A stretch of 64,000 bases of DNA from Bordetella petrii (lineage in GTDB: Bacteria > Pseudomonadota > Gammaproteobacteria > Burkholderiales > Burkholderiaceae_B): the NCBI RefSeq assembly GCF_017356245.1, contig NZ_JAFMZZ010000004.1:404741-468740 (forward strand). The letters are read 5' to 3'. Position numbers and translations under genes: made by a program. Positions 33,646-41,885 of this stretch are shown here, piece by piece; position 1 is the first letter of the stretch, and each line of letters starts with the position of its first letter. The notes below the pieces were generated by a model, which was not told where the DNA came from, made no database searches, and was given only the letters and a program-made list of their open reading frames with translations.

Positions 33646-34692
33646 CTACAACCCCACCTCCCGTCCCTGTCGATCCAGCTCCACCACCTCTTCCATCAAC
33701 CGATAAACCGCCCGGTTGGCCCCCAGCGATACCCCATCCACGGTACTCACCGCCATCCCGCTATACCCATCGAACGCCCCATAGGCGATAGGCGCGCCAA
33801 TACTCTGCGCCACATCGTCCCAAGCGGGCAACAACGCAGGCCGCCCACAGGCCAATGCCATGGCCGCCGCAATGGCATAAGCCCCCCAGTTGGACACCGA
33901 TGCCGGCAGCAGGAAGTCGACCATCGTGGAATCCAGCAAGCCACCATGGCAATCGCACCCGCAGTCCCTTCCATACGGATGGCGGCTTTCCAGCTGCTCG
34001 CGGATTCTCCCAAAGCCGATTTCATTGCCGCCATCGCCCACGCCCACTGTCAGCACGCCACGCTGGCGCAACGCCTGGGCCAGCACGTGCGCATGGGCCA
34101 CCCAATCGGGGTCTTTGGCCTTGCCGCTGCTGTTGTGAAATACCCCCTTCAGATTGGGTCCGGGCTTTTCCACAAAAAACGCCCCCGATAGATCCGGTAG
34201 TTGTTGCAGCAGCTGTTGCACAAACGGCCCTGCCGCCGCGTTGCCGGCGGGAAACGGCAGGCACCATGCGGCGTTGCTGCGCTGCCGCCAGGAATTTTCG
34301 GCCAGCAACGGCGTACCGCCAGCCTGTATCGATGCCTGGATGCCAGGCAGGAACTGCGCTTCGGACAGCACGCAGGTACGCACACCCAGTGCGGCGAACA
34401 TACGCGCCAGCACGGCCGCGCCCGACGGCCCGTCGGTTTCGCCGTGCGGCAGCCACACCGGATTGCCGGTGCCCGTTACCACGATGACGGTACCCAGATG
34501 CAGGCGCGGCACCAGGGCCTGCGAGATCTGGCCGCAGATGGGTGTGCCGCCCTGCTGTTCGCGCGCCACGCCGTAGCGCAGTTGAGTGCCGCCCTGCTGG
34601 GCCGGCTTGTTCTTGAGTTCGAGGTTGGCGATGTGGTCCAGGTAGTCGTAAAACCACGGGTTCACGCCGGCGGCCGCGATGTTATTGCTCAT
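33646..34692 (-). CDS. DUF4392/D-glutamate cyclase-like protein
   Basis: 348 residues. 'GTVIVVTGTGNPVWLPHGET' and 'DGPSGAAVLARMFAALG' are the opening motifs of the DUF4392 family, which includes D-glutamate cyclase (DGLUCY). 'GVLTVGVGDGGNEIGFGRIRE' and 'HGGLLDSTMVDFLLPASVSN' follow. The characterised vertebrate member converts D-glutamate to 5-oxo-D-proline; bacterial relatives are mostly uncharacterised. ATG at 34692 overlaps the next upstream gene by 11 bases, so the two are co-translated. It is the last gene of a four-gene operon. Confidence 0.8.
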   Translation of the reverse strand: MSNNIAAAGVNPWFYDYLDHIANLELKNKPAQQGGTQLRYGVAREQQGGTPICGQISQALVPRLHLGTVIVVTGTGNPVWLPHGETDGPSGAAVLARMFAALGVRTCVLSEAQFLPGIQASIQAGGTPLLAENSWRQRSNAAWCLPFPAGNAAAGPFVQQLLQQLPDLSGAFFVEKPGPNLKGVFHNSSGKAKDPDWVAHAHVLAQALRQRGVLTVGVGDGGNEIGFGRIREQLESRHPYGRDCGCDCHGGLLDSTMVDFLLPASVSNWGAYAIAAAMALACGRPALLPAWDDVAQSIGAPIAYGAFDGYSGMAVSTVDGVSLGANRAVYRLMEEVVELDRQGREVGL

Positions 34693-35587
34693 TCCAGCCC
34701 CTGTCGAAGCCGATATCCAGCCAGTTTTCCCACAGCTTGGAGATCGCGGCGTAGTCCAGCCGGTCCAGCCCCTGGCCATGGGCGATTTCGTACACCGTGT
34801 GCGAGGCCTGCATGGTGAACAGCGGCACGCCCAGTTCGCGGGCCAGGTCCAGCGCCAGCATCGAGTCCTTGCGGGCGTTGGCAGTGGGCATGCCGCCTTC
34901 GAAATTCTGCTGGCGGATGCGCTCGCCGAAGCGGTGCGTCAACGGCCGCAGCAGGCCGGATTCGCGCTCCATCAGCGTGTAGTACACCTCGATGGGCACG
35001 CCCGCTTTCACAGCCAGAGCGGCGCCTTCCAGCAGCATGACCATGGTGGTGTGCGCGACGGCGTTGTTGACCAGCTTGGCCCGCATGCCGCTGCCCGCCT
35101 CGCCCAAGTGGAATATTTCTTCGGCGGCGGCTTCCAGCACGGGCTTCGCGCGCGCGTAGTCGCCCGCCGAAGCGCCCACCAGGAAGGTGGCGCGGCCCTG
35201 TTGCAGCTTGTGCACGCCGCCGACGATGGCGGCGTCGACCACGGTGGCGCCGTGCTGCGCGGCCAGCGCGCATAGCTCGGCGACGTCGTGCGGGCTGACG
35301 GTGCTGGTTTCGATGATCAGGCGGCCCGCCAGGCCGCCTTGCGCCAGCTCGCTGGCTGCCGCCAGCGACGCCGCGGGCGTGGGCAGGGATAGCAGCACGA
35401 TGTCGCACCGCGCGGCCAGCTCGGCGGCCGTGGCTGCGATGCGCAAGCCAGCCTGGCGCGCCCTGTCGCATTGGCTCGCGTCGCGGTCATAGCCCATGAC
35501 GCCGAAGGCGTGCATCAGCGGCACGGCCAGCGACAGGCCCGCGTTGCCCAATCCGACCACGCCGATGGCGGGCTTGTTCCGATCCAT
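34682..35587 (-). CDS. Beta-hydroxyacid dehydrogenase family (HIBADH/TSR-like) oxidoreductase
   Basis: 301 residues. The N-terminal NAD(P) fold opens with 'IGVVGLGNAGLSLAVPLM'. 'IETSTVSPHDVAELCALAA' is the substrate-binding loop. 'MRAKLVNNAVAHTTMVMLLE' holds the catalytic Lys (K of AKLVNN) of this family. It would oxidise a 3-hydroxy acid with NAD(P)+. It lies between an MBL hydrolase and the DUF4392 gene, in an operon with a Bug-type binding protein, so its substrate is probably an organic acid taken up by that system. Confidence 0.87.
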   Translation of the reverse strand: MDRNKPAIGVVGLGNAGLSLAVPLMHAFGVMGYDRDASQCDRARQAGLRIAATAAELAARCDIVLLSLPTPAASLAAASELAQGGLAGRLIIETSTVSPHDVAELCALAAQHGATVVDAAIVGGVHKLQQGRATFLVGASAGDYARAKPVLEAAAEEIFHLGEAGSGMRAKLVNNAVAHTTMVMLLEGAALAVKAGVPIEVYYTLMERESGLLRPLTHRFGERIRQQNFEGGMPTANARKDSMLALDLARELGVPLFTMQASHTVYEIAHGQGLDRLDYAAISKLWENWLDIGFDRGWNEQ

Positions 35588-35622
35588 GTTTTAACTCTCC
35601 AATTGACTGCAAGAAAATCTGC

Positions 35623-36420
35623 CTAGCGCGAGGCGCTGGCGACGGCATCTTCATAAAGACTGGCGTCGTGTTCGAGCCACCACGTGGGAAAGAATGGCAC
35701 CCGGGCGGTGACGACATCGGTCCAGTTGGCCGATAGCTTGCGTTCCAGCATGGCGACGTGCTCGTGGGCGCGCGACAACACGAATTGCTTGTGGCTGGGT
35801 AGCAGCGCATCGATTTCCAGGGCAGCCAGGCGCCGCACGGAATCGCGGTAGGCGCGGAAATCGGTGTTGGCCGACACGGTGCCGTGGCCGCCTTCGGCGA
35901 ACACGGTGTCGCCGCCGAATAGCACGCGCTTGCCGCCAAATTGCAGCAGCAGGGAAATCGAGTCGCTGCTGTGGCCCGGCGTATGCACAACTTGCAGCCG
36001 CAAGCCGCCCACCGCGATCTCGTCGCCGTCTTCAAGACTGCGCGCGACCGAAGCCCCCTGCGAAGGAATGCCACGGCGCGCGACGTGCGAATGGGCCCAC
36101 TCACCCTCTTCCACCGTGGCGCGGCCCAGGCTGTGCGCCAGGATGCGCGCGCCCGTGGCGCGCTGCCACCAGGCGCAGCCGCGCGCGTGATCCCAGTGCG
36201 TGTGCGTAAGCACGATCTGCCGGATCTTTTCCAGGGGCACGCCGTCGCTTGCCAGGTTGGACTGCATCCACTCGGGCTGTATGCCGCTGCCGGCGTCGAT
36301 CATGGCGGCTTCGCTGCCGCCGTCCACCACGTAAATGTGCGCATCGGTGGGGTGCGACACCCCCATGCCCCCGCCGCCTATCATGTAGATGGCATGCGCG
36401 CCGTCGGCCAGTATTTTCAT
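35623..36420 (-). CDS. Metallo-beta-lactamase-fold hydrolase
   Basis: 265 residues from ATG 36420. The zinc motif HxHxDH is 'LTHTHWDHARG' (H73, H75, D77, H78). Further ligands are H in 'VVHTPGHSSDS', D in 'LFGGDTVF' and H in 'LLPSHKQF'. This is the glyoxalase II/lactonase set and predicts a dinuclear zinc hydrolase. It is in an operon with an oxidoreductase and a solute-binding protein; a lactone or thioester intermediate is the probable substrate. A longer frame exists upstream but crosses the neighbour gene. Confidence 0.88.
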   Translation of the reverse strand: MKILADGAHAIYMIGGGGMGVSHPTDAHIYVVDGGSEAAMIDAGSGIQPEWMQSNLASDGVPLEKIRQIVLTHTHWDHARGCAWWQRATGARILAHSLGRATVEEGEWAHSHVARRGIPSQGASVARSLEDGDEIAVGGLRLQVVHTPGHSSDSISLLLQFGGKRVLFGGDTVFAEGGHGTVSANTDFRAYRDSVRRLAALEIDALLPSHKQFVLSRAHEHVAMLERKLSANWTDVVTARVPFFPTWWLEHDASLYEDAVASASR

Positions 36421-36446
36421 TGGCGTCTCCGTGTTCGTGTGCGGGC

Positions 36447-37436
36447 CTAGTCCACCTGGGCGCCGGACGCCTTCACCACCACGGCCCACTTGGCGATTTC
36501 GCGCTGGATATAGTCGGCGAATTGCGCGGGCGTGTTGCCCACCGGGGTGGCGCCCAGTTCCAGCAGCTTGCGGCGGGTGTCGGGGGTATGCACGATGTCG
36601 GCCACGGCGGTGCTGATTTTTTTCACCACGTCGGGCGGAGTGCCGGCCGGCGCCAGCAGGCCGTACCACGAGCCCACTTCGTAGCCCGGCAGGCCCGATT
36701 CGGCCAGGGTGGGCACATCGGGCAAGGCCGGGTCGCGCTGCGGGCTGGTAACGGCCAGCGCCTTCAGCTTGCCGGACTTCACGTAGGGCATGGCGGACGG
36801 CAACGTGTCGAAGATCACCTGAACTTGCCCGGCCAGCAAGTCGGTGACGGCGGCGGCGGTGCCGCGATACGGCACGTGCACCATCTTCACCCCCGCCATC
36901 GAATCGAACAATTCGCCCGCCAGGTGGTGCGAACTGCCGTTGCCGGCCGAACCAAAATACAACTTGCCGGGGTTGGCCTTCAGGTAGTCGATGAACTGCG
37001 CCACCGAATCGACCGGCACCTTGGGATTGACTTCCAGCACGCTGGGCGTGGATGCCACCAGCCCGATCGGCGCGAAGTCTTTCACCGGGTCGTAAGGCAT
37101 GCGCTTGTACAGGCTGGCATTGATGCCGTGCGTGGCCACGGTGCCCATCAGCAACGTGTAGCCATCGGGTTCGGCATGCGCGGCGGCGTCGGACCCGATG
37201 TTGCCGCCCGCGCCGGGACGGTTGTCCACCACGATGGGCACGTTCCAGCGGGTACCCAGTTCTTGCGCCAGGATGCGCGTGACCAGGTCGGTGGTGCCCG
37301 CGGCGGCGAAGGGCACGATGATGCGGATCGGGCGCGCGGGGTAGGTGTCGGCATGCGCGGGCAGCGCGGCGAAAGCCAGGCAGGCCGCCGCGGCTGTGCA
37401 TGCCAGACGGTTCCAAAAGAAGGACATCAGTTGCAT
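36447..37436 (-). CDS. Bug/TctC-family periplasmic solute-binding protein
   Basis: 329 residues from ATG 37436 with AGGAG upstream (an ATG 19 codons earlier has no such site). Signal peptide 'LACTAAAACLAFAALPAHA' precedes 'YPARPIRIIVPFAAAGTTD' and 'WNVPIVVDNRPGAGGNIGSD', the signature of the Bug receptors that are greatly expanded in Bordetella. These bind carboxylates. No TctAB membrane partner is nearby, which is common for Bug genes. Confidence 0.93.
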   Translation of the reverse strand: MQLMSFFWNRLACTAAAACLAFAALPAHADTYPARPIRIIVPFAAAGTTDLVTRILAQELGTRWNVPIVVDNRPGAGGNIGSDAAAHAEPDGYTLLMGTVATHGINASLYKRMPYDPVKDFAPIGLVASTPSVLEVNPKVPVDSVAQFIDYLKANPGKLYFGSAGNGSSHHLAGELFDSMAGVKMVHVPYRGTAAAVTDLLAGQVQVIFDTLPSAMPYVKSGKLKALAVTSPQRDPALPDVPTLAESGLPGYEVGSWYGLLAPAGTPPDVVKKISTAVADIVHTPDTRRKLLELGATPVGNTPAQFADYIQREIAKWAVVVKASGAQVD

Positions 37437-37494
37437 GAGTTTGTCTCCTGTTGGCCGTCGGGATTTTTCGGCCAGTATGTTCACATTGTGCACA

Positions 37495-37510
37495 TATCGA
37501 AAATGCGATA
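37495..37510. promoter_or_regulatory. Inverted repeat in the Bug-iclR gap
   Basis: Arms TATCG and CGATA flank 6 bases, 59 bases upstream of the Bug gene start. IclR proteins usually bind palindromes of about this size. Confidence 0.35.
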
Positions 37511-37594
37511 GAGTGCAGATTCCCGTGGGTGCTACGGCTGTTTTTTGAAGACTCTACGAGCAAGCCTGTTTCCAGGCAAGCAAACCCAGTAAAT

Positions 37595-37614
37595 TTATGA
37601 TCACATTATGATCA
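37595..37614. promoter_or_regulatory. Tandem TTATGATCA repeats overlapping the iclR start
   Basis: TTATGATCA occurs at 37595-37603 and 37606-37614. Each holds the palindrome TGATCA, and they are one helical turn (11 bases) apart. The second covers the first start codon, so it is a candidate autoregulatory site. Confidence 0.5.
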
Positions 37615-38423
37615 TGCAAAAAACCCCACTTCATTCCACGCCCCGCTCCGGCACCCAAAGCATCGAACGCGTTGTGGCCTTGCTGCGCGAACTGACTGTC
37701 TGCCGCAAGGGTGCTTCGTCCGCGCAGTTGGCGGCGCGCACGGGCATCGACCGCAGCACCGCGCATCGCATGCTGCAGTGCCTGGCCGCCGAAGACCTGC
37801 TGGCGTACGACGCCGACACGCGGCGCTATTCTTTCGGCCGGCTGGCCTACGACATTGGCATGGCCGCGGCCGAACGGCTGGACCTGCCGCAGCTGTGCAA
37901 GCCCGCGCTGGCACGCATTGCCGACGACACGGGCGATACCGTGTTCCTGATGGTGCGCAGCGGCGACGATGCGGTGTGCGCCGACCGCGCCATCGGGTCG
38001 TATCCCATCAAGACGTTCGTGGTGGATGTGGGCACGCGCCGCCCGCTGGGGGTGGGCGGCGGCAGCCTGGCGATGCTGAGCGCGCTGCCGGACGACGTGG
38101 CGGAGCTGGTGCTGGGCCACAACGCGCAACGCATCGCCACTTATGAAGGCATGAGCGTGGACCGGGTGCGCGCCCTGCGGGCCAAGGCACGCAAGGCGGG
38201 CTATGTGGCGATGGACGTCGTGGCAGTGCCGGGCGCGCGCACGGTCAGCGTGGCGATTCTGACGGCGGCGGGCCGGCCGGTGGCCGCGCTGAGCGTCACC
38301 GCTATCGCGCTGCGGATGACGCCGGCGCGGGAAAAGGAATTGGCCAAGATATTGCAGCGCGAGGCAAGCGAGCTGGGCAAACTGCTGGACCAGCGGGTGG
38401 CGCGCGGGGACCGGGGGGATTGA
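37608..38423 (+). CDS. IclR-family regulator of the adjacent catabolic operon
   Basis: 271 residues. The N-terminal helix-turn-helix is 'GASSAQLAARTGIDRSTAHRML' (about residues 32-53, key helix 'IDRSTAHRML'), and the C-terminal effector domain has 'GDTVFLMVRSGDDAVCADR' and 'GGGSLAMLSALPDDVAEL'. An ATG two codons in (37614) is the alternative start. The gene is divergent from the Bug/MBL/dehydrogenase/DUF4392 operon, its probable target. Confidence 0.92.
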   Translation: MIMQKTPLHSTPRSGTQSIERVVALLRELTVCRKGASSAQLAARTGIDRSTAHRMLQCLAAEDLLAYDADTRRYSFGRLAYDIGMAAAERLDLPQLCKPALARIADDTGDTVFLMVRSGDDAVCADRAIGSYPIKTFVVDVGTRRPLGVGGGSLAMLSALPDDVAELVLGHNAQRIATYEGMSVDRVRALRAKARKAGYVAMDVVAVPGARTVSVAILTAAGRPVAALSVTAIALRMTPAREKELAKILQREASELGKLLDQRVARGDRGD

Positions 38424-38439
38424 AGCTTGGCAAGCAGGC

Positions 38440-38530
38440 GCCTGACTCTCGGAGGGCGTCAGACATCGAGGGGTGCGACGGCTGTCTCAAGCAGTGCGGT
38501 GTCTGACACCCTTTGGGAGTCAGACACCTG
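38440..38530. repeat. Two-hairpin intergenic repeat, copy A
   Basis: A degenerate palindrome (38440-38468) is followed by a core of about 30 bases and a strong palindrome (38499-38530; GTGTCTGACACCC facing GGGAGTCAGACACC). The core contains CTGTCTCAAGCAG, the reverse of GAGACAG. It lies between convergent iclR and phyH-like genes and could also act as a two-way terminator. Confidence 0.75.
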
Positions 38531-38579
38531 TCTCCTGGCTTTCTGAGACACCTGTGCTGCACCTGCGCGCTTTTGCCGC

Positions 38580-39344
38580 TCAGGCCAGCGGCACTCCCGG
38601 CGATGAGGCTGAGCGCGTGCCCGGCAAGGGCGTACAGCTCTGCGGATAGTAGGTGTGCACCAGCGACAGTTTTACCTGCTGGCTGCTGTTCTGCCGCGCG
38701 GCGTGCAGGGTGCGGCAGTGGAAGAACACGACGTCGCCGGGTTGCAGGTCGGGGCATACGGCGCGGTCGATCCATGGCTGGTTTTCGGGCAAATCGGCGT
38801 GGAAGAATTTCTTGTCGTCGAATTGCGCGGCCGAAAACGATTGCGCGTGCGAACCGGGAATGAAGAACAGTCCGCCGTTGTCGGCGGTTTCGTGCCCCAG
38901 CGCCAGCCAGGTGGAAACCAGGTCGTCGTCGCTGAACGACCAGTAGCGGATGTCCTGGTGCCAGCCGGTCAGGCTGCCGTAGGCGGGATGTTTGGTCATC
39001 ACGCAGTTGTGGTGCACGGTGGACAGCACCGGCGTGTCGGCGAAGTAGGCGCGCATCCAGGCGCCTACCTCGGACGAGGTGGCCCAGGCCTGGAACAACG
39101 GGCCGCGCCCGTAGGCGCCCAGCAGCCGGCGCACGGTGGATCCGCCCTGCGCCTGGCGCGATGCGGGCGCGCCGGGGTATTGCAGGTCGGCTTCGTATTC
39201 AATCGGCCCGACTTGCCGGGCCAGGTCTTGTTCGGCCTGGCCGCGCAGCGCGGCCACCGTGGCGGGCGCGGCGAACTGGCGGGCCACCACGAAGCCCTGC
39301 TCGCGCAGTGTGGCCACCTGCTCGGCCACGGATGATGCAGACAT
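38580..39344 (-). CDS. Phytanoyl-CoA dioxygenase (PhyH) family protein
   Basis: 254 residues. The Fe(II) triad is H129 and D131 in 'TGWHQDIRYWS' and H214 in 'FFHCRTLHAA'; R of 'AARQN' could bind 2-oxoglutarate. 'NGGLFFIPGSHAQSF' is the family's conserved strand turn. These enzymes hydroxylate a substrate with 2-oxoglutarate and oxygen. The gene is not in an operon, so the substrate is unknown. ATG 39344 is the only good start. Confidence 0.88.
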   Translation of the reverse strand: MSASSVAEQVATLREQGFVVARQFAAPATVAALRGQAEQDLARQVGPIEYEADLQYPGAPASRQAQGGSTVRRLLGAYGRGPLFQAWATSSEVGAWMRAYFADTPVLSTVHHNCVMTKHPAYGSLTGWHQDIRYWSFSDDDLVSTWLALGHETADNGGLFFIPGSHAQSFSAAQFDDKKFFHADLPENQPWIDRAVCPDLQPGDVVFFHCRTLHAARQNSSQQVKLSLVHTYYPQSCTPLPGTRSASSPGVPLA

Positions 39345-39421
39345 TCTGAACCTCGAACGAATAAAAGCCAGACCATGCCCAGCTTACCGCGCCCGGCCGT
39401 TGGCGGCGCGCGGGCCTGGGC

Positions 39422-40525
39422 CTAGTCGCCGCGCGGCTCGGCGGCGGCCTCCAGCCGCGCGGCGTCGCGTTCGCGCTCGACATTGCGCACCCACTCGCGC
39501 CACACGGCCACCAGCAGGGCCATCAGCACCGGCCCGACGAACAAACCCACGATGCCCATGGTCTTGACGCCGCCGATCAGGCCGAAGAAGGTGGGCAGGA
39601 ACGGCAGCTTGACCGGCCCGCCTACCAGCCGCGGGCGCAGGGTCTTGTCGACGATGAACAATTCGATGGTGCCCCAGGCCAGCAGCGCCAGGCCCGCCAC
39701 CAAGTGGCCCGAACCGATCAGGTACAGCGACACCAGGGTGAACGACAGCGGCGCGCCGCCCGGAATCAGCGCCATGAAGCCGGTGACCACGCCCAGCAGC
39801 ACCGGCGAAGGCACGCCGGCCAGCCAGTAGGCCACGCCCAGCACCACGCCCTCGCCCACGGCGATCAGGCTCATGCCGGTAACGGTAGAGCCCACCGTGG
39901 CCGGCACCACCCGCGAAAAGCGCTGCCAGCGCGTGGGCAGGATGCGCTCGCCCAGCACGTCGAGCTGGGCGATCATGCGGTCGCCGTCTTTATAGACAAA
40001 GAACAGGGTGATCAGCATGAACACCACGTTCAGCACCAGCTGGAACACGTTGCCGGTGGCCGACAGCACCATGCGGTAGATGTTGCCCAGGTGCTCGCCG
40101 CTGACCATTTCCACCAGGGCGCCCAGGGCGTGCGGCTCGCCCAGATAGGTTTGCCAGTACACGGCCAGGCGCGGCCCCACGGCGGGCAGCGAGGAAATCC
40201 AGTCGGGCACCGCCATGCCGTGGCGGTTGGCGGCCAGCGCCCAGGCGAAGAAGTTGCTGGCTTCCTGCACCGCGTACGACAGCGCCAGCGTCAGCGGCAC
40301 GATCAGCACCAGGATGACGCCCACCAGCGCCACGGTGGCGGCCAGGGCGGTGCGGCCGCCGCACTTGCCGACAATGCGCTGGAACAGCGGCCAGGTGGCC
40401 AGGCCGATGATCAGCGCCGCCAGGGCGGGAACCAGGAATCCGCTAAGAAAATAGGCGCCCGCCAGCAGCACCAGCAGCAGTAGCCAGCGGGCGATCAGGT
40501 ACGCGGGTAGGACGGGCTGATGCAT
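39422..40525 (-). CDS. AI-2E family transporter (YdiK/PerM type)
   Basis: 367 residues with about eight membrane helices. 'VFMLITLFFVYKDGDRMIAQ' and 'GEGVVLGVAYWLAGVPSPVL' and 'MALIPGGAPLSFTLVSLYL' are conserved in the family (formerly UPF0118). Members are reported as autoinducer-2 exporters, Na+/H+ antiporters or permeases, so no substrate can be assigned. It is monocistronic, convergent with nothing, and its stop lies 45 bases from the phyH-like start. Confidence 0.88.
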   Translation of the reverse strand: MHQPVLPAYLIARWLLLLVLLAGAYFLSGFLVPALAALIIGLATWPLFQRIVGKCGGRTALAATVALVGVILVLIVPLTLALSYAVQEASNFFAWALAANRHGMAVPDWISSLPAVGPRLAVYWQTYLGEPHALGALVEMVSGEHLGNIYRMVLSATGNVFQLVLNVVFMLITLFFVYKDGDRMIAQLDVLGERILPTRWQRFSRVVPATVGSTVTGMSLIAVGEGVVLGVAYWLAGVPSPVLLGVVTGFMALIPGGAPLSFTLVSLYLIGSGHLVAGLALLAWGTIELFIVDKTLRPRLVGGPVKLPFLPTFFGLIGGVKTMGIVGLFVGPVLMALLVAVWREWVRNVERERDAARLEAAAEPRGD

Positions 40526-40614
40526 GGGGCGGGAAACGGGGGGTGCGTGGACGCGACGCCCAAATATACAGTACGGAATTCACCCCCCGCCCCGGCCGCC
40601 GCGCCGGCGCGGTT

Positions 40615-41628
40615 TTACAGCACGTACTCGGCCTCGATCGCCACGCCGCGCCGGGTGGCCCGCTCGGCCGCCGGGGTAAGCTCGGCTTTCTCGACGCCGG
40701 CGCAGCCTTCGCTGCCGTCGCCGCCGCTGAGCAGCGGGCAGCGCGCGAACAGCTCGGCAACCCAGTCGGAAAACACCCGCACCTTGGGCGACAGCTGCCG
40801 GCTTTGCGGATACAGCAGCGAGATCGGCACCGGGCGCGGTTTCCATTGCGGCAGCACTTCGATCAGTTCGCCGGCCTGCAGGTGCGGCAGCGCCATGAAG
40901 CGGGCCGTCTGCACCAGGCCGAAGCCCTGCAGGGCGCAGGCCAGGTGGGCGCTCCAGTCGTTGACCGATACGCAGCCCGGCACGTCGATTTCGCGGGTCT
41001 TGCCGTCGATGACGAAATCCCAGTTGCAGTTGCGCCCGGAACGGCTGGAAAAGTAATGCACCGCGTAATGGCTGTTCAGGTCGTCCAGCGTGTGGGGCAT
41101 GCCCTGCCGCTCAAGGTAGGACGGCGCCGCGCAGGTCAGCACCTGGAACGTGCCGATGCGGCGCGCCACCAGGCTGGAGTCTTCCAGTTCGCCGCCGCGG
41201 ATCACGCAATCGACGGCTTCCTGCACCATGTCGACCCGGCGGTCGCCCATGCCGAGCACCAGCTCGACGTCGGGATAGCGGGTGTGGAACTCGCACAACG
41301 CGGGGATCAGGATCAGGCGGCCGATGCTGGCCGGCACGTCGATGCGCAGCTTGCCCTTGGGCCGCAGCGCCGCTTCCTGGAAGCAGGCTTCGGTTTCTTC
41401 GACTTCGGCCAGGATGCGGGTGCTGTGCTCGTAATAGGCGGCGCCGTCGGGCGTGAGGCTGATGCGGCGCGTGGTGCGGTTGAGCAGGCGCACGCCCAGG
41501 CGGCGCTCGAGATTCTGGACGGCGGTGGTGACGGTGGTGCGGGGCAACGCCAGGCTGTCGGCGGCCCGGGTGAAGCTGTTGGCGTCGACAACGCGCACGA
41601 AGACCTGCATGGCTTGAAAGCGGTCCAT
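40615..41628 (-). CDS. LysR-family regulator divergent from the RND pump
   Basis: 337 residues. The DNA-binding domain has 'MQVFVRVVDANSFTRAADSL' and 'LERRLGVRLLNRTTRRISLT'. ATG at 41628 gives the usual LysR N-terminus 'MDRFQAM'. The effector domain follows ('KGKLRIDVPASIGRLILIPA'). It is divergent from a three-gene RND efflux operon; MexT controls MexEF-OprN in the same layout, so it is the likely regulator of the pump. Confidence 0.9.
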   Translation of the reverse strand: MDRFQAMQVFVRVVDANSFTRAADSLALPRTTVTTAVQNLERRLGVRLLNRTTRRISLTPDGAAYYEHSTRILAEVEETEACFQEAALRPKGKLRIDVPASIGRLILIPALCEFHTRYPDVELVLGMGDRRVDMVQEAVDCVIRGGELEDSSLVARRIGTFQVLTCAAPSYLERQGMPHTLDDLNSHYAVHYFSSRSGRNCNWDFVIDGKTREIDVPGCVSVNDWSAHLACALQGFGLVQTARFMALPHLQAGELIEVLPQWKPRPVPISLLYPQSRQLSPKVRVFSDWVAELFARCPLLSGGDGSEGCAGVEKAELTPAAERATRRGVAIEAEYVL

Positions 41629-41728
41629 GGTCGTGTCCTGGATGGCAATAAATGAAATGAGTGCGCTCAGCATACCGCGCTTTGCGCCGCTATTGTTCGT
41701 CCGGTTCGACTAGTGTTGACGATCCAGC

Positions 41729-41755
41729 AATGTTTATCCCCTGGTGGAAAACATT
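41729..41755. promoter_or_regulatory. Inverted repeat in the lysR-RND promoter region
   Basis: Arms AATGTTT and AAACATT flank 13 bases, within the 257-base divergent gap. LysR sites typically have a T-N11-A core in an inverted repeat such as this. The rest of the gap has no gene. Confidence 0.4.
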
Positions 41756-41885
41756 CAAAATGCAATCGTCTTGAATTGACCGATAGCCTCAGACCAACGC
41801 CCCGCGCTGGTCCCTGCCCCCGCGGGACGCCTGCTTCCCCGCCGCCCTTGGTCATTCGTCCCCATATTATGTTCAAGGAAACACC

